64,000 nt of DNA from Brachionus rotundiformis. Lineage: Eukaryota > Rotifera > Eurotatoria > Ploima > Brachionidae. Positions 23,256 to 34,696 of the stretch are shown piece after piece. Under the pieces are notes generated by a model that was not told where the DNA came from, made no database searches, and was given only the letters and a program-made list of their open reading frames with translations. Position 1 is the first letter of the stretch. Each line of letters opens with the position of its first letter. The translations under genes and the position numbers were made by a program. The stretch covers positions 687,838-751,837 of the forward strand of contig JAESIW010000199.1 in NCBI GenBank assembly GCA_016802295.1, in the 5' to 3' direction.

Positions 23256-25068
23256 ATTGATACTTGGATATTTTGTTTTTGTGTTTGTAATAAAATTCAC
23301 ATAGTTCTGTCCTAATTTTTAAGATTGTACAGATTATACAGATGATACAAAAAAATCCCGTAAACTTGGCCATTTCTTTGAGAATAAGTAAGCTTGTAAT
23401 TTAAGAAAAAATGATTCATTTAACGTTATGTAACTCTTCTATTAAGACACTAATAAGGAATTTTTTATTAAATAAACTTAAAAAAAATAGAAATTTTTTA
23501 AATGCATTGAAAAGACTAAGAGTAGTTTTGGTAAAAGTATCTTTGACCAAATTTGAATGCTCTTTTGAGAATGCTATGAGTTCTGGTTTGAAACAAAATT
23601 TCTCCATTATTATCAAATTTTTCCCGGATATATGCTGATACATTTGAAAATGGTCAATTAGCAAAAGAATGGATCAAAAATGAAAAAGTATAGTTATATT
23701 ACGGGTTCCGGCAAAAGTAATTAACAAATAACTAATCAAACTATAAAAACCTATGAAAGTAAATTCAAGAATCCAAGCTACAAGAGTTCTGATGAATTTC
23801 AAATAAAATATTTATAAAAAAAATTGCTAAACTTCATTAGCTTTAGTTATAAAAATTAAAATTTTTAGAGACAATTCGACTCCTTTTTTTTATTCAAGAG
23901 ATAATGTAAAAAAGATAGGTTTTTAAGAGATAGGTTCAGTAATTATAGTAATCATTTAAATATAACCCGTTTGTTGCCTGATAGCCCCTTCCCTGAGTTT
24001 AATACACTAATACAAGCATTCTCAGATTTCATATCAACTGCATAACTAAAATTACTAATATGAGACAAGGAAAAAAATTTCATATCAAGTCATAGCTTGT
24101 GACTCATAAGTCTGAAAATAGATAACTTTAAAAAAAATATTACGATAAAAGAGATGAAATTAATTTCTATTAATTCAAATTTTTGTCTTTAATAATTAAT
24201 AGTAGAAGTTCGTCAATGAAATGAAAAGCCAGGTGTTAGAAAACAGTTATTCAATTTTAATTCTTTTAAACCGTCAAAAATATATTTAGCTGAGTCATGT
24301 TCACCGGACAAAGATGAAGACGCAATAGATGCAAAGCAGCTGTTAAACATCTCAACTTGATCAACCGGATCTTTAACCTTTATATCATCCCAAACTAGCT
24401 TATCTGGAAAGCTGTCAAGATCAGCATCTCCTCTAGTTTTAATTAATAACTTGTAAAAATTTCAGAATTTTTGAAACTTTTGAAATCTTTCGAAAATTTA
24501 GACTCAAAAGTTTTGCGTGATTAATTGTGAGCATATGGCGATGAACTCAGACTCTTATTTACACTAAAAATCTTACATTACGATCCAAGCGAATTTTTTT
24601 TTTTAGAAATTTTTTTATTTTAAAACTTTCTCAGCAAAAGATAATTTTTCTAACAAAATAAATTTTGATTTAATATTTGTTTTCCAAAAATAAAGACACG
24701 CGTTATTTGTTTTTCGAAAAGTAAAATTTAAAATAATGTAAGAAAATGGAGAGAAAACTTATAAATTTTACCTGGCGATAACATTGTTTAATTGTAAATA
24801 AAAAAAAAAGAAATTGAAAGCTAAAAAAATATTATATTTGAAATTTTGATATTGAATTTAGCATGAGTTGAAAAACAAGTTTGCCAAGGACAAAAAGCTC
24901 AACAGCTCTATTAAGTAATTTTAGTTTACTGATGAACTTTTAGCAAAAAAGGATTCGAAAACCGAAAAATATTTATATTTGAAATTCTCATTTAGAAAAA
25001 AATAATATCACATTTTGCCTATAAATAAATAAAAATGTTCGTGAAAAGACTTTTAAAATTGGCAAAAA
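23256..25068. other. AT-rich stretch upstream of the mucin-like gene
   Basis: Apart from the retrotransposon fragment at 24225-24450, I see no gene, repeat or RNA here. Promoter elements for the gene starting at 25069 are presumably in the last few hundred bases but none is distinctive. Confidence 0.35.
24225..24450 (-). pseudogene. Non-LTR retrotransposon ORF2 linker fragment
   Basis: A roughly 70-codon open stretch reads like the region just before the reverse transcriptase of non-LTR elements, with VEMFNSCFASI preceded by DKLVWDDIKVKDP. It has no start and no RT core nearby. Confidence 0.45.
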
Positions 25069-28000
25069 ATGAAATTTATTTTTTTTCTGTCAGTGGGAAT
25101 TAGCTTGATCAATTATCTGAGAGTATATTTGAGAAATAAATTTAAATTTGTTTAAATTGACCAAATTAAAGGCCCAAGAATGCTCTGCCCAATATGACCC
25201 TTACATAACCACGTTTGACCAAATGTAAAAGTTTTAAGCAATCTTTTTGAATCCTAATAAATTTTAATTAAAAAAAGGCAATATGGATTTCAGTATAGTG
25301 GTGATCATTTTATAATGTACGATGATTTCAAAAATACAAGAGTGACAGCCGGTTTCCAGAGCTGCAATTATGGTTCATGCACATGCGCTGTTTATGTGCA
25401 AAAAAACAGAAGACTGATCTTTGTCGATTTCTGCAATGTCCAGAGCAACGCTTCTCCCACATCCAAATTGTATGCTGTCTTGGTCGAGCAAAACTTCATC
25501 GGTCCCAAAGCCATACGCGAAGTACCGCCATGTCCATTTATTTCTTCTCTAGACGAAAACAACCAACAAACTTGGGACTCGGTGCCAACAATTTTGCACA
25601 GTTTCAAATGTGCTCGCCTACAAGGAAGCAATTATTACACACATTATGTGGTAGAATAAAAATCTAATTAAATTTAATTAAAAATTATTTCTTTGCCAGA
25701 TAAGAACTGTGGAGAACCATTTTGAAGATTCTCTTTTGGTCAAGTTTCAATTGAAAAATAGGGAAATGCCAATGTTGACAATTAAGGCACCTGATTCAGC
25801 AAATGGTTCAACTGGTGGACTGTGTGGTAGGTGGGATGGCAAAATAGACACTGATTTGTATGTTCTTGACCGACACGGTGTTGAATCATTTGTATCAATT
25901 TTTAATTTAGCTTTAATCAAAGACTTTTGGAAGTAATGAGCATTTTCATTTAATTAAACTTGAATTTTATCTTTAAATATATTCAAAAAGCTTAAATTCA
26001 ATTTACAACAAAAAAAGCAGCTACTCGAAGCGCTGTACTGAATGCATGCTCATGTCAGAACGAAGCTTCTACTGTCCATGTGATGATTTTAATTTGTTTG
26101 ACCAGAGCAACTACAACCTTCCGCCAAGTAGACTCAATTATTGCAAGATACCAATGCATGTCTGTGTTGAAAAGTAAAAATCCATTGGGAACAAATTGGA
26201 AAAAAAATTTTTTTAACTTTTTTTTTTACCAAGACACTTTGGCATTCAATTTCCTGAACAAAATATTTCTTCTACTTCTTCAGCCGCTCCTACTTCAACT
26301 CAATTGCCACTCCACACTTCAGCAAGTCCAGATGCAGTAATTGTCATGCCATTTTAATGTATTTCCATAACATTCCTACATTTAGATTCAATTTGAAGAG
26401 GCTTATGATATTTGTTGGACAAGTTTTATGAATCGACCTGGTTTGAATAAAAGTTTGACCAATGGATGCCTGGATAGGAATACAACAATCCAACTTTGTA
26501 TCAATGACGTCACAGTAAATATCAAGCTCAATTTTGTGAAGAATTTTAATTGGATATTTATCTATTGAAGTTATCAAGTGACCCATCTATTGTGAATGTT
26601 CACATCGAATCATCAACAGATATGATCATTCAAAATATCCTGACAAATCAATCAAATTGTGATCAAGACGATCTGCAAATGCTTTGTCCCAATGGCTGCT
26701 CTGGAAACGGAGTTTGCAAATTTGGTGAATATAAAAATATTTTCTAAATTTTCTTTAGAGCATAAAAAATAGGTTTAAAACTTGACCGACTAGAGAGGGC
26801 CTGCAGCCTTTACCAGAACAATTAAAGCTTCATACTTTTTTTTAAAGAAATTGAAGCAGAAAAATCAGGATTCAATTTATTTTAATTAATTATATTAAAT
26901 TTGACTAGATTATCTGTTATCCTAATATGAAGAGTTAATAAAGAGAAACTCATTTTAATTAATTTTTATTTATTTAAAAAATAAAATGACAACTACAATA
27001 CTACAATTACAATAATATAAAGTTTTATTTTTGTTTTACTTTGGGAGAATATTTTAGAAAAAGCTGCTTTAATAAAAGTAAGCACATCTAATAAATAAGT
27101 TAATAAAGTACTAAGATTGAAATCAAATAATTATAAATAGAAAGATTGAAACGCAATGGTCAGTAGACTTAAATTTAAGTTAAAATTAGAACTGTGAATA
27201 ACGTCACGATAAGTATAATTAAATTATTGATTTTTTGGAAATTAAAATGACTGTTTATTTATCAATTCATGGTTAAAAGGAATGCACATTTATTTAAGAT
27301 GGTTCCATGAAGTTTATGATCATATTTGATTACCATTCTCTTGATTTAGTTTTTTTTTTAATAAAAAAAATTTTTTGACTAAAAAAATTTAATGCAGATA
27401 GATAAAGCCAAGGATTGTCTATAATTGTCCATGCATAAAATTTTTGACATAAAAAAATAGGTGTAAAATAAAATAAGTATTTTGAAAAGTGCTTCTTAAA
27501 AAATTTTAAATTCAAGAAAAGTTTAAAAGCTAAGGGCTAATAATTTTAAAAATTCGGATTCAGTCCAACTTCATCCGTCTAATTTTGATATTAGTTAAAT
27601 TGAACATTTCCAGTTCATTTGAGTAGTCAAATTTTCAAATTTTCGTAGTGAAGGGATTATTTTTGTAACTCTTCTTTGTACCTGTTGGATCTCAGAAATG
27701 TCTTTTTCAAGAAATGGACACTATTAACTTATGGCAAACTCTAAATGAGGTCTAACCTGAAACTTTTAGAAATCATACCCAAAATATAATTTTATAATTA
27801 ATTATTTATTCTAAATTAGAAAAGATAAGCTTTCGATCTAATTTGGCAAAAAAAATATAATTCATCAGAAAATTCTCTATTTTTTATATTTAGAACAGAG
27901 ATGTCTCTTGTCCGGATTAATAAACAAAAACTGTTCTTACCCAAGTATGTTTCAACTAATTGTTCTTAATTTGTTTGATTTAGTTTAACTCCAAGTAAAA

Positions 28001-30273
28001 TGTGTGTGTAAGGAGCCTTTCGGTGGAAATGATTGTAGACAAGACTTAACAAATATTGCAGAATTTACAATAAGCCCGCAGTTTTGTGACTTAAGGACAG
28101 AAAATTGTAGTTTAGTCAATGGATTTGGTTATCCATTTTCAACAAGAGATCCAATATATGTCAAACTTGAATACATCGAAGTATTTTTTGTGAATATTTT
28201 AGTTATTGAATATTTTTGTTATTTAAATTTTAAAGTATGATATTTACAATAATGAACATTTGTTAACAGAGACCTCAGTGGCTGATACAATCACTGAAAA
28301 CAATATTTTGATAAGTCTTAATTACATCAATAGTCTGAATTTATACAAAAACATTTATTCAATTGAAACTGATTTTATTTCAAGAGACAGTTTAGCTTAT
28401 ATCCGTATTTACATAAGTTATTCCAACGTTAGTTTTGTTCAATCGGCAAACATGACTTTGTATGATTCTGAATGTCGCACTGAAAATCAAGAACTTGGGC
28501 AATTAGTCTTTAGGAATGATAGATGTGACATTGAAGGTGTTTGCTACATTAGAAATCAAACAAGTGAATCAAATCCAAATTTAATTTGCAACCCAGATAC
28601 ATCTATTCACTCTTGGACTCTAAAACCAACAACAGATCCCTTGTGTGATGGAAATAATGCCTGGACCCAATGGTTTAATTATGACTCGCCAGACACAGAC
28701 GGAGGAGATTTTGAACTGTATCGTAACTATCAATATGGTTGTAAGTATCCTAGTGTTGTTCAAGCAAGACCAGTTGAAGGAACAGATGTCAACAAAAGCC
28801 AACAAGTAAACTGGCTCGTTCCATTATATGGTTTTTTTTGCTTTAACCGAGAAAATGAAAATGGGTGTGCTGACTACGAAATTAGGCAATGCTGCGATAT
28901 ATCTGAAATGTACACTAATTCACAAAAAATAAGTTCAACTACAAAAGAAAATTTTGAAACTTCAAAAACAACAAATTTTGTGTCATCTAATCCATCAACA
29001 ACACCAACAACACCAACAACATCAACATTATCTACGACAGCACCAACAACATCAACATTATCTACGATTACATCAACCACATCAACATTATCAACGACAA
29101 CACCAACAACATCAACGACATCAACATTATCTACGATTACATCAACCACATCAACATTATCAACGACAACACCAACAACATCAACGACATCAATATTATC
29201 AACGACAACACCAACAACATCAACGACATCAACATTATCTACGATTACATCAACGACAACACCAACAACATCAACGACATCAACATTATCTACGATTACA
29301 TCAACGACAACACCAACAACATCAACGACATCAATATTATCAACGACAGCACCAACAACATCAACGACATCAACATTATCAACGACAACACCAACGACAT
29401 CAACGACATCAACATTAACGACTAAGAAACAGTAAGAAGAACCTTATAATGAATTTACAAGTGATGTTGACTCCAAAAAATAACCAATAACCAAAAGGAT
29501 ATTGGTTGTTTTTTTGTAAACGAAAATTCTTTTAATTTAAAAAATTCAAAATAACATTTAAGCAGGCTATTTACAACATTTAGAAGTTCACTGGAGCTTA
29601 AATTAAGAAATCAAAGGCAAGCTCGGTAGATGCTCTTTAACATACTATTCGGAAGTTGTGGTCACTCGAAAGGATCATAGAAAATTTCGACTTTGAAAAT
29701 GTCCAAAAAATGCGTTTTTTTCGAATTTTCAAAGTCGAATTTCTAACTCAATCCTAAACATATCAAGACAAAATTTAAGTCACTTATAAAGCACAAAATT
29801 CTGAGAACTTTGGCTTTTAAAGTGCAGGAAAACTCTCAAAATTGACAGAGTATTTGCACTTTGAAATTTAAATTTTTTTTAAAATGAATGGTCACTTTCA
29901 GGACCTTATCTTTTTGTAAAATCAAATAAATTCTATCATTATATTTCTCAAATTAATAGCGAGTTAATGTGTATCTTCATTTGTGATTAATTGATAGATT
30001 TAAGCTTTTATAGACTTAATTAAAATCTAGAGAAAAAAAATAAATAATTAATTATTTAATAGAAGTGATTCAAGCACACAGCCAATAGAGAACTTGTGCC
30101 TCAACAAAGACGGATTTTATCCAGACATCCAAAGTGGCTGTCGAAGATTTTATCGATGTGTTTTTTCTGGAACTCAAGAACAAAAGATTCTTTATTTCGA
30201 CTGTCCAAAAGGAACGCTTTTTGATAAAGTTTATAAAATATGTAACTATGAAAATTTGGTTACATGTGACTAA
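25069..30273 (+). CDS. Secreted VWD-EGF-WxxW mucin-like protein with chitin-binding domain
   Basis: Eleven exons close in phase to 935 aa: 25069-25122, 25172-25224, 25278-25650, 25700-25932, 26021-26173, 26234-26336, 26386-26514, 26571-26724, 27996-28180, 28272-29431, 30063-30273. Domains in order: signal peptide (MKFIFFLSVGISL); von Willebrand D-like module (YDPYITTFDQ to GLCGRWDG, about 20-240); Cys-rich and Ser/Thr linkers; one EGF (CPNGCSGNGVC to CVCKEPFGGNDC, about 402-430); a WxxW mucin/CILP module (WTQWFNYDSPDTDGGDFE to YEIRQCC, about 605-690); a Thr/Ser/Pro mucin tract (703-865); and a peritrophin-A/CBM14 domain ending at the stop. It should be a glycosylated extracellular protein tied to chitin, as in cuticle, lorica, mucus or gut lining. 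Intron 8 (about 1.27 kb) and intron 10 hold repeats. Two acceptors are NAGNAG-like, so small length variants are possible. Confidence 0.85.
27545..27765 (-). mobile_element. Non-LTR retrotransposon fragment in intron 8
   Basis: On the minus strand this reads VRPHLEFA, CPFLEKDI and VQRR-TKIIPSL, the same C-terminal reverse-transcriptase segment found intact-frame at about 55.9-56.0 kb. It is frameshifted and truncated. Confidence 0.75.
28986..29423 (+). repeat. Coding minisatellite (Thr/Ser/Pro mucin tract)
   Basis: Imprecise reiteration of ACAACACCAACAACATCAAC and ACGACATCAACATTATC words codes for TTPTTSTTSTLST. Variable unit order suggests replication slippage; repeat number is likely polymorphic. 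Confidence 0.9.
29605..29912 (+). repeat. Dispersed copy of the 345-bp satellite in intron 10
   Basis: Most of one unit in plus orientation, from GGCAAGCTCGG through AAAGGATCATAGAAAATT to the GGTCACTTTCAGGACCTTAT segment, closer to the 5.3-kb array than the 15.3-kb copy is. Confidence 0.9.
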
Positions 30274-31297
30274 TTTTTATAACAAAATGAATTTATTTAA
30301 AAAAAAGGCAGATAAATTGTTACAGATTTTCTTTACTCTTCGAAAATTCTAAATAAAAAAATGCTAATAAATTATAGTACTTTTAATTTAAAAATAAACT
30401 TTTTAGTGACTAACTAGCTTATAGATAAAAGCTAGGCTTTATCTGGTTCAGTTTCTTCAGAGATGCTTTCTTCTTCTGAGCACCACCGAGCTCAGCTAGA
30501 AAATTACCAAGCTTACTAATATAAAATACAGTCAAGTACAATAAGTGAACAGTTAAATTTTTTTATTTTAATTTTTGATTTTTTTTCTAAAAATTAATTA
30601 AATGGTTTTCTTGATTAAAAATATTTGAACCCTAATAGAATCATTTTACAATATCGGACTTCTTTTTAACATATTTTAAATTTTAGTTTTTATAAATTAT
30701 CATCATAAATAATATATTAGGAATAATCTCTTCTATTAACTTAATTGAAGACTTTTTGATTCTTAAAATAACCAACAGATTATTAAAGCCTTTTCTAATA
30801 AAATTTTTGAAAAAAAAAACAGAATTTCCCTCCAGTATTTTATTTAAGATTTTAAAAAATTTGAACAAATCATTTAAAATTATTGAAATCTTATTAATTT
30901 TTAATTTAAAAATCCAGCAACAACAAAAAGAGATATTTTTGTTTTTTTTTATTCCTTAATTTTTTAAAATATATTTCAAATAAAACAATCAAGTATTTTG
31001 ATTCTTGTTGGATATAAAAAAGTCAATATGTTCAATTAGTAATTTATTTTTATTAAGAAAATTAGAATTGATTATCTGGAGGTGATTTTCGAGATTTTAG
31101 CTGGACAAATTCATTAAAATGGAATTCTAAGTGTTTTCATTTTAAATAAAAAAAAATTTAAATTAAACAGCTAAATTGTTTAATTTAGTGACTCATGTTA
31201 CCTCAGTGGTATAAATAGGAGCTAATTTTTAAAAATATTCACTTTATTTTTTTCTAGAATTAAATATTTATAATTTAAGAAATGAACAAAAAACGAT
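30274..31297. other. AT-rich intergenic DNA
   Basis: 3' flank of the mucin-like gene. Poly-A/T runs, stops in all frames, nothing recognised. Confidence 0.4.
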
Positions 31298-31356
31298 CAC
31301 CATAACTCTGCCGATCCGCAGGTCCCAAGCCCTGATGAAAAAAGAGGAGGGTGGTG
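31298..31356 (+). ncRNA. Twister self-cleaving ribozyme, copy 1
   Basis: The conserved twister core is present: TAACTCTGCC, then GGTCCCAAGCCC, then AAAAGAGGAGGG. P1 pairs CACCA (31298-31302) with TGGTG (31352-31356); P2 pairs CTC with GAG; P4 pairs CAGG with CCTG around the loop TCCCAAGC; loop CCC can pair with the 3' GGG to form the conserved pseudoknot. Predicted cleavage is between U31303 and A31304. Compared with copy 2, both P1 and P4 have different bases but keep pairing, which argues for selection on structure. Known family: twister, common in eukaryotic repeats. Activity is not shown here. Confidence 0.88.
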
Positions 31357-31717
31357 GCAGCCACATGCATCGTATGTGCGTGTGGTCTTTCACGTAGTCT
31401 GCAGAAGAGCTGTATGGCGGGTACATAGGCCTACGGGTCTTTGTCCAAGTCTTGTCGTATGAGGGCGCCGCTGGCTTCGACCATCTCCCAGTATAGAATC
31501 CGAAAGGAGCGAGAATCTGCTGTACAGCTGACCCTCTGCAGACAGTACGTAACTTTGGAAGCCTTAAGTTAAGACTTTTTGGCAAAAGTCGCTTGGTTTG
31601 TGGTTCCAAGCTAGTCTAAATAGTTGCCGAGTTCGCAGCCAATTTTGAGTGCTCGGATGAGTGGCGCTGTTTATGATGAACGTCCCATTGGCTTCTTAGG
31701 GAAAGGTTGGCCGTCAT
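31304..31717 (+). mobile_element. GC-rich 414-nt unit bracketed by twister ribozymes
   Basis: The stretch between the two predicted cleavage sites is 414 nt and markedly more GC-rich than its flanks. It is rich in short hairpins (for example CCACATGC...GTGTGG right after copy 1) and has no convincing coding frame; the 113-aa minus frame is a shadow of GC content. Two direct ribozymes around one unit is the genomic plan of retrozyme-type elements, whose transcripts self-cleave to monomers that may circularise. A fragment of the same element at 19258-19316 shows it is dispersed. Mobility is inferred. Confidence 0.65.
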
Positions 31718-31767
31718 AACTCTGCCAAAGCCGGTCCCAAGCCCGGTTGCGAAAAGAGGAGGGTGAC
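31713..31767 (+). ncRNA. Twister self-cleaving ribozyme, copy 2
   Basis: TAACTCTGCCAAAGCC, GGTCCCAAGCCCGG and AAAAGAGGAGGG match the twister consensus closely. P1 pairs GTCA (31713-31716) with TGAC (31764-31767); P2 CTC/GAG; P4 CCGG/CCGG around TCCCAAGC; the loop CCC and 3' GGG allow the pseudoknot. Predicted cleavage is between U31717 and A31718. AT-rich host-like DNA begins immediately after P1, so the element ends here. Confidence 0.9.
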
Positions 31768-32020
31768 AAAAATTTATTTTCAAATTAATTTTTTCCCAAA
31801 TGTAAGATATAATTGCATAAGTTAGATCAGCATTTTGATTATAAAATTACAGTTCAATTATAAAGTCAAAATTAAAATGGATTGATGTTATGTAAATAGA
31901 ACATTTATCTAAAGTCTTTTTTAAAAAATTTAAGGAAATTCTATATTCATAAATAAAGTATGAAAAATTTTTTAAGAGTTGTAAACTTTTAAAATAAAGA
32001 TCTAATCTTCTAATCTTGAT

Positions 32021-32030
32021 TATATAAATA
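32021..32030 (+). promoter_or_regulatory. TATA box of the ependymin-related gene
   Basis: TATATAAATA, identical to the cyclin D element, 64 bp upstream of the ATG at 32085. Confidence 0.45.
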
Positions 32031-32084
32031 GAACCTTTATTACTTTTATAAAAAATAAAAAAAATTAACTTAAAATTTTCCAAA

Positions 32085-32874
32085 ATGAAAAATATTCACC
32101 TAACTCTTTTGGTTTCTGTCTTGTTAGTGATTCATATTCAGGCCAGAAATCCATGCAAATCTCCAAAACAGTGGAGAGCAAAGTAATTCAAAAAATTAAA
32201 TAATCAAATTGCTTAGCCAATTAGTAAATTAGTAATTTTTATTTTTCAAATCAAGTATTTATGACCATAAGACTATAAGCTAAAGTTAAAATCAAAATTT
32301 GAAATCTCTTATGATTCAGTGAATAACAGATCGAGAAGAACTGGCATACAACAGATTGGTAGTTATTCCGACTATGTTGACATTTTAGAATTTTAAAGTG
32401 AAAAAGTCTCTTATAAATACAGCTTTACCAGAAAAACATGTGAAAAAAATACACTTAAACAAGAATGGAAAAATTTTGGTAAAATATTTATTTGAGTTAA
32501 AAAATTATTATTCATTTATATTTAAAAGATACTCCTAATGATGCAACTTATTATGGTGATTTGGTAATTGGTAAATATACAAAATTATGTAAAATTATTT
32601 AAATAGTAAGATTTTTTAAAAAGGCGCTTCGGGATTAAAAGACCGTCTAAGAGAGATTTGAGGCTCAAATCTCTTAGTGTCATCTTGGATGTATGAATTT
32701 GAATCAGAGGGACAAAGCTACGATCTCTTGTCTTTGGTAACTGTGCAAAATTGTATACCTGTATCACTTTATGTAGATAATGATTCACGTGATTATCAAT
32801 TACAAATTTTCAATCTAACAGCTGAAATAAACGAAAGTGATTTCAATTTGCCTGATGAATGCCTGAGTTTATAA
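32085..32874 (+). pseudogene. Ependymin-related secreted protein, probably a pseudogene
   Basis: Exon 1 (32085-32182) gives a signal peptide and NPCKSPKQW. Exon 2 (about 32290-32478) reads SYDSVNNRSRR and, after a stop, SEKVSYKYSF and KTCEKN. Exon 3 is 32529-32570 (DTPNDATYYGDLVIG) and exon 4 runs from 32624 to the stop at 32874 (VQNCIPVS, LPDEC). Together these are ependymin/MERP hallmarks: secreted, Cys-containing, ligand-binding matrix proteins. TAA at 32394 and TGA at 32659 interrupt the frame, and the exon 1-2 junction does not close in phase. The second stop lies in a 33-nt GT...AG stretch (32645-32677) with a near-perfect hairpin; splicing it out would restore that part, but the first stop would remain. 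Confidence 0.7.
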
Positions 32875-33624
32875 ATTTATTAATTTATGAAACTAAATAA
32901 ATAAATAGATAAATTTTGCTTTAAAAATTATTTTTTTATTTTTTACAGAAAAAATCATAAATAGTTGAAAAAAAATAATTGAACTGATCCTCATTTTTTG
33001 ATATAAGTTTTTTTATAAATAACTCTGACCAGGACAACCTTTTCAATTTCTATTGTAAAAATGAGCTCATTTAGCGTCTATTAATGAAATTTCCAAAATC
33101 ACTAAAAATTATTATCAATTAATTTTTCGTAAATTTTTTATTATTAATTGCATTTTATAAACATAGAATGAAATCATGATTCATTGATTTTTAGTTTCAA
33201 TCTTAAAAATAAAAAAAAAAATTTATATGTTTTTTGACAAGTTTTTTAATAAATTTACTTTTTGAATAATATTTGATTAAAATTTCAAACAGCTTTTAAT
33301 TAATTAAGTAAAAATCTTTAATGCAAAATGTATAAGAAATTTCGTTTTTAAAATATCAATTCTCAACATATATATTAAAAAAAATATTTAAAGATTTTAA
33401 AAATAGTATAAACAAGCTTTTTTTCTATGATTAGAAAATATTTAATTTGATTTAACTTGAAAAATATTTACAAAATATTGTCAAATAATAACTCTTAGCC
33501 AATTTAATTATTGCCTCTTTTAAGAAAAAGCACAAGAGAGTCGAACAATAATCAAAATAAGGCAATATGATCGTCCTAAAAAACTGTATCTTTACAGATG
33601 TTGATAAAATTGAATTGATTCAAA
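32875..33624. other. AT-rich DNA with a local direct repeat
   Basis: The stretch 33308-33480 (words CTTTAATGCAAAATGTATAA and GAAAATATTTAATTTG) is repeated in the same direction at 34225-34370 and inverted near 40640-40800. No gene is seen. Confidence 0.6.
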
Positions 33625-34085
33625 AACAAGATATCAAAAATGCTAAAGCTCAAGTTCTGAAAAAGCAAAACATGCTATGTAAGTTCAAACGCCTGGTACA
33701 TTTTTTATACACAAAATTCTGAATTTTGCTGACTTATTGCAGAGTTTAGCAGAATCATAAAATTGGTGGTACAAAGGATGTACCAAGTGCTACAATTCAC
33801 GGAACTTGTTTTGCTCCTTCTGAACTTGAGCTTTGGCATTTTTGATATTTTTTTTTGTTTTCTGTTCCAAATGCTAAAGTTTGAAATATGGCTTGGTTGG
33901 ATATTTCTTGGTTTGGAATTTTTAATTTTAAAAATTATTTGCTGTGGTAGTTTCTTCTCTGCCCAAAATCATAGGACAACATGGTCAACCAATTTTGTAT
34001 TAAGTTCTTGGTTTTTCTTTTTGACTTGTTGGTGAACCAGATACAAAGGTCTTTGGCTCAGAAGATGATCCGCATTTAAAGCAGC
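33625..34085 (-). repeat. Dispersed foldback-type repeat, copy B (inverted to copy A)
   Basis: Reverse complement of much of 12541-12970: CGGAACTTGTTTTGCTC, TTGGCATTTTTGATATT, GATGATCCGCATTTAAAG. It also has a plus-oriented module at its left end (ATCAAAAATGCTAAAGCTC...), so the copy itself is an inverted structure. Confidence 0.75.
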
Positions 34086-34594
34086 AAATTTTTTAAAGAT
34101 GAAACAAAGTATGTTGCAGTATTATTTTAAATATATTTTAATTTAATAAGTTTATCAAAAAAGGAAAAATTTTTGATATTTTTTCTTAAATTCACAATAC
34201 CGCATTTTAATATTTAATTATTTAGGTAAAAATCTCTAATGCAAAATGTATAAGCTAATTCATTTTTAAAATATTAATTCTCAATATATATATGAAAAAA
34301 AAAATTTTTTCTATGAAAAGAAAATATTTAATTTGATTTAACTTGAAAAAAATTTTTAAATAATAATTAATAAATGGGAAAAGATAACTTTTATATTTAA
34401 TAAAAATATTTCCCAGGGATCATTTTATGTGTCATAATATTTATTGAGAATTAAATAATTTAAACAGACATTTTATCATTTACGTAAGTTTCGTAAGATA
34501 AAAATTAGTCACTTTTATTTTCTTTTGTTTTGGCTCAAGTCAAGCATGTCTTTACACAATTTTTCTTAATTTTGTAATTTTGAACATTAACAGG

Positions 34595-34602
34595 TATAAA
34601 AG
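34595..34602 (+). promoter_or_regulatory. TATA box of EF-hand gene, left copy
   Basis: TATAAAAG, about 100 bp upstream of the ATG; the inverted copy keeps it at 40391-40384. Confidence 0.5.
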
Positions 34603-34696
34603 AAATTGGAATTTTGATGCAAAATAAAATACATTTTACTATTTACAAACCATTTTAGGAAAATCTACTTTTATCAAAAGCTAAACATTTGAGAAA

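Noticed and set aside
28874..29418. Long His/Gln-rich plus frame (28954-29418) and Val/Asp-rich minus frame (28874-29149)
   Set aside because: Shadow frames of the Thr/Ser/Pro minisatellite in the mucin-like gene.
31331..31345. CTGATGA, as in a hammerhead ribozyme core
   Set aside because: It lies within the twister P4/linker and lacks the GAAA and stem context of a hammerhead.
31268..31609. 113-aa minus-strand ORF over the twister unit
   Set aside because: Antisense to a structured GC-rich RNA element, no family features; openness follows from composition.
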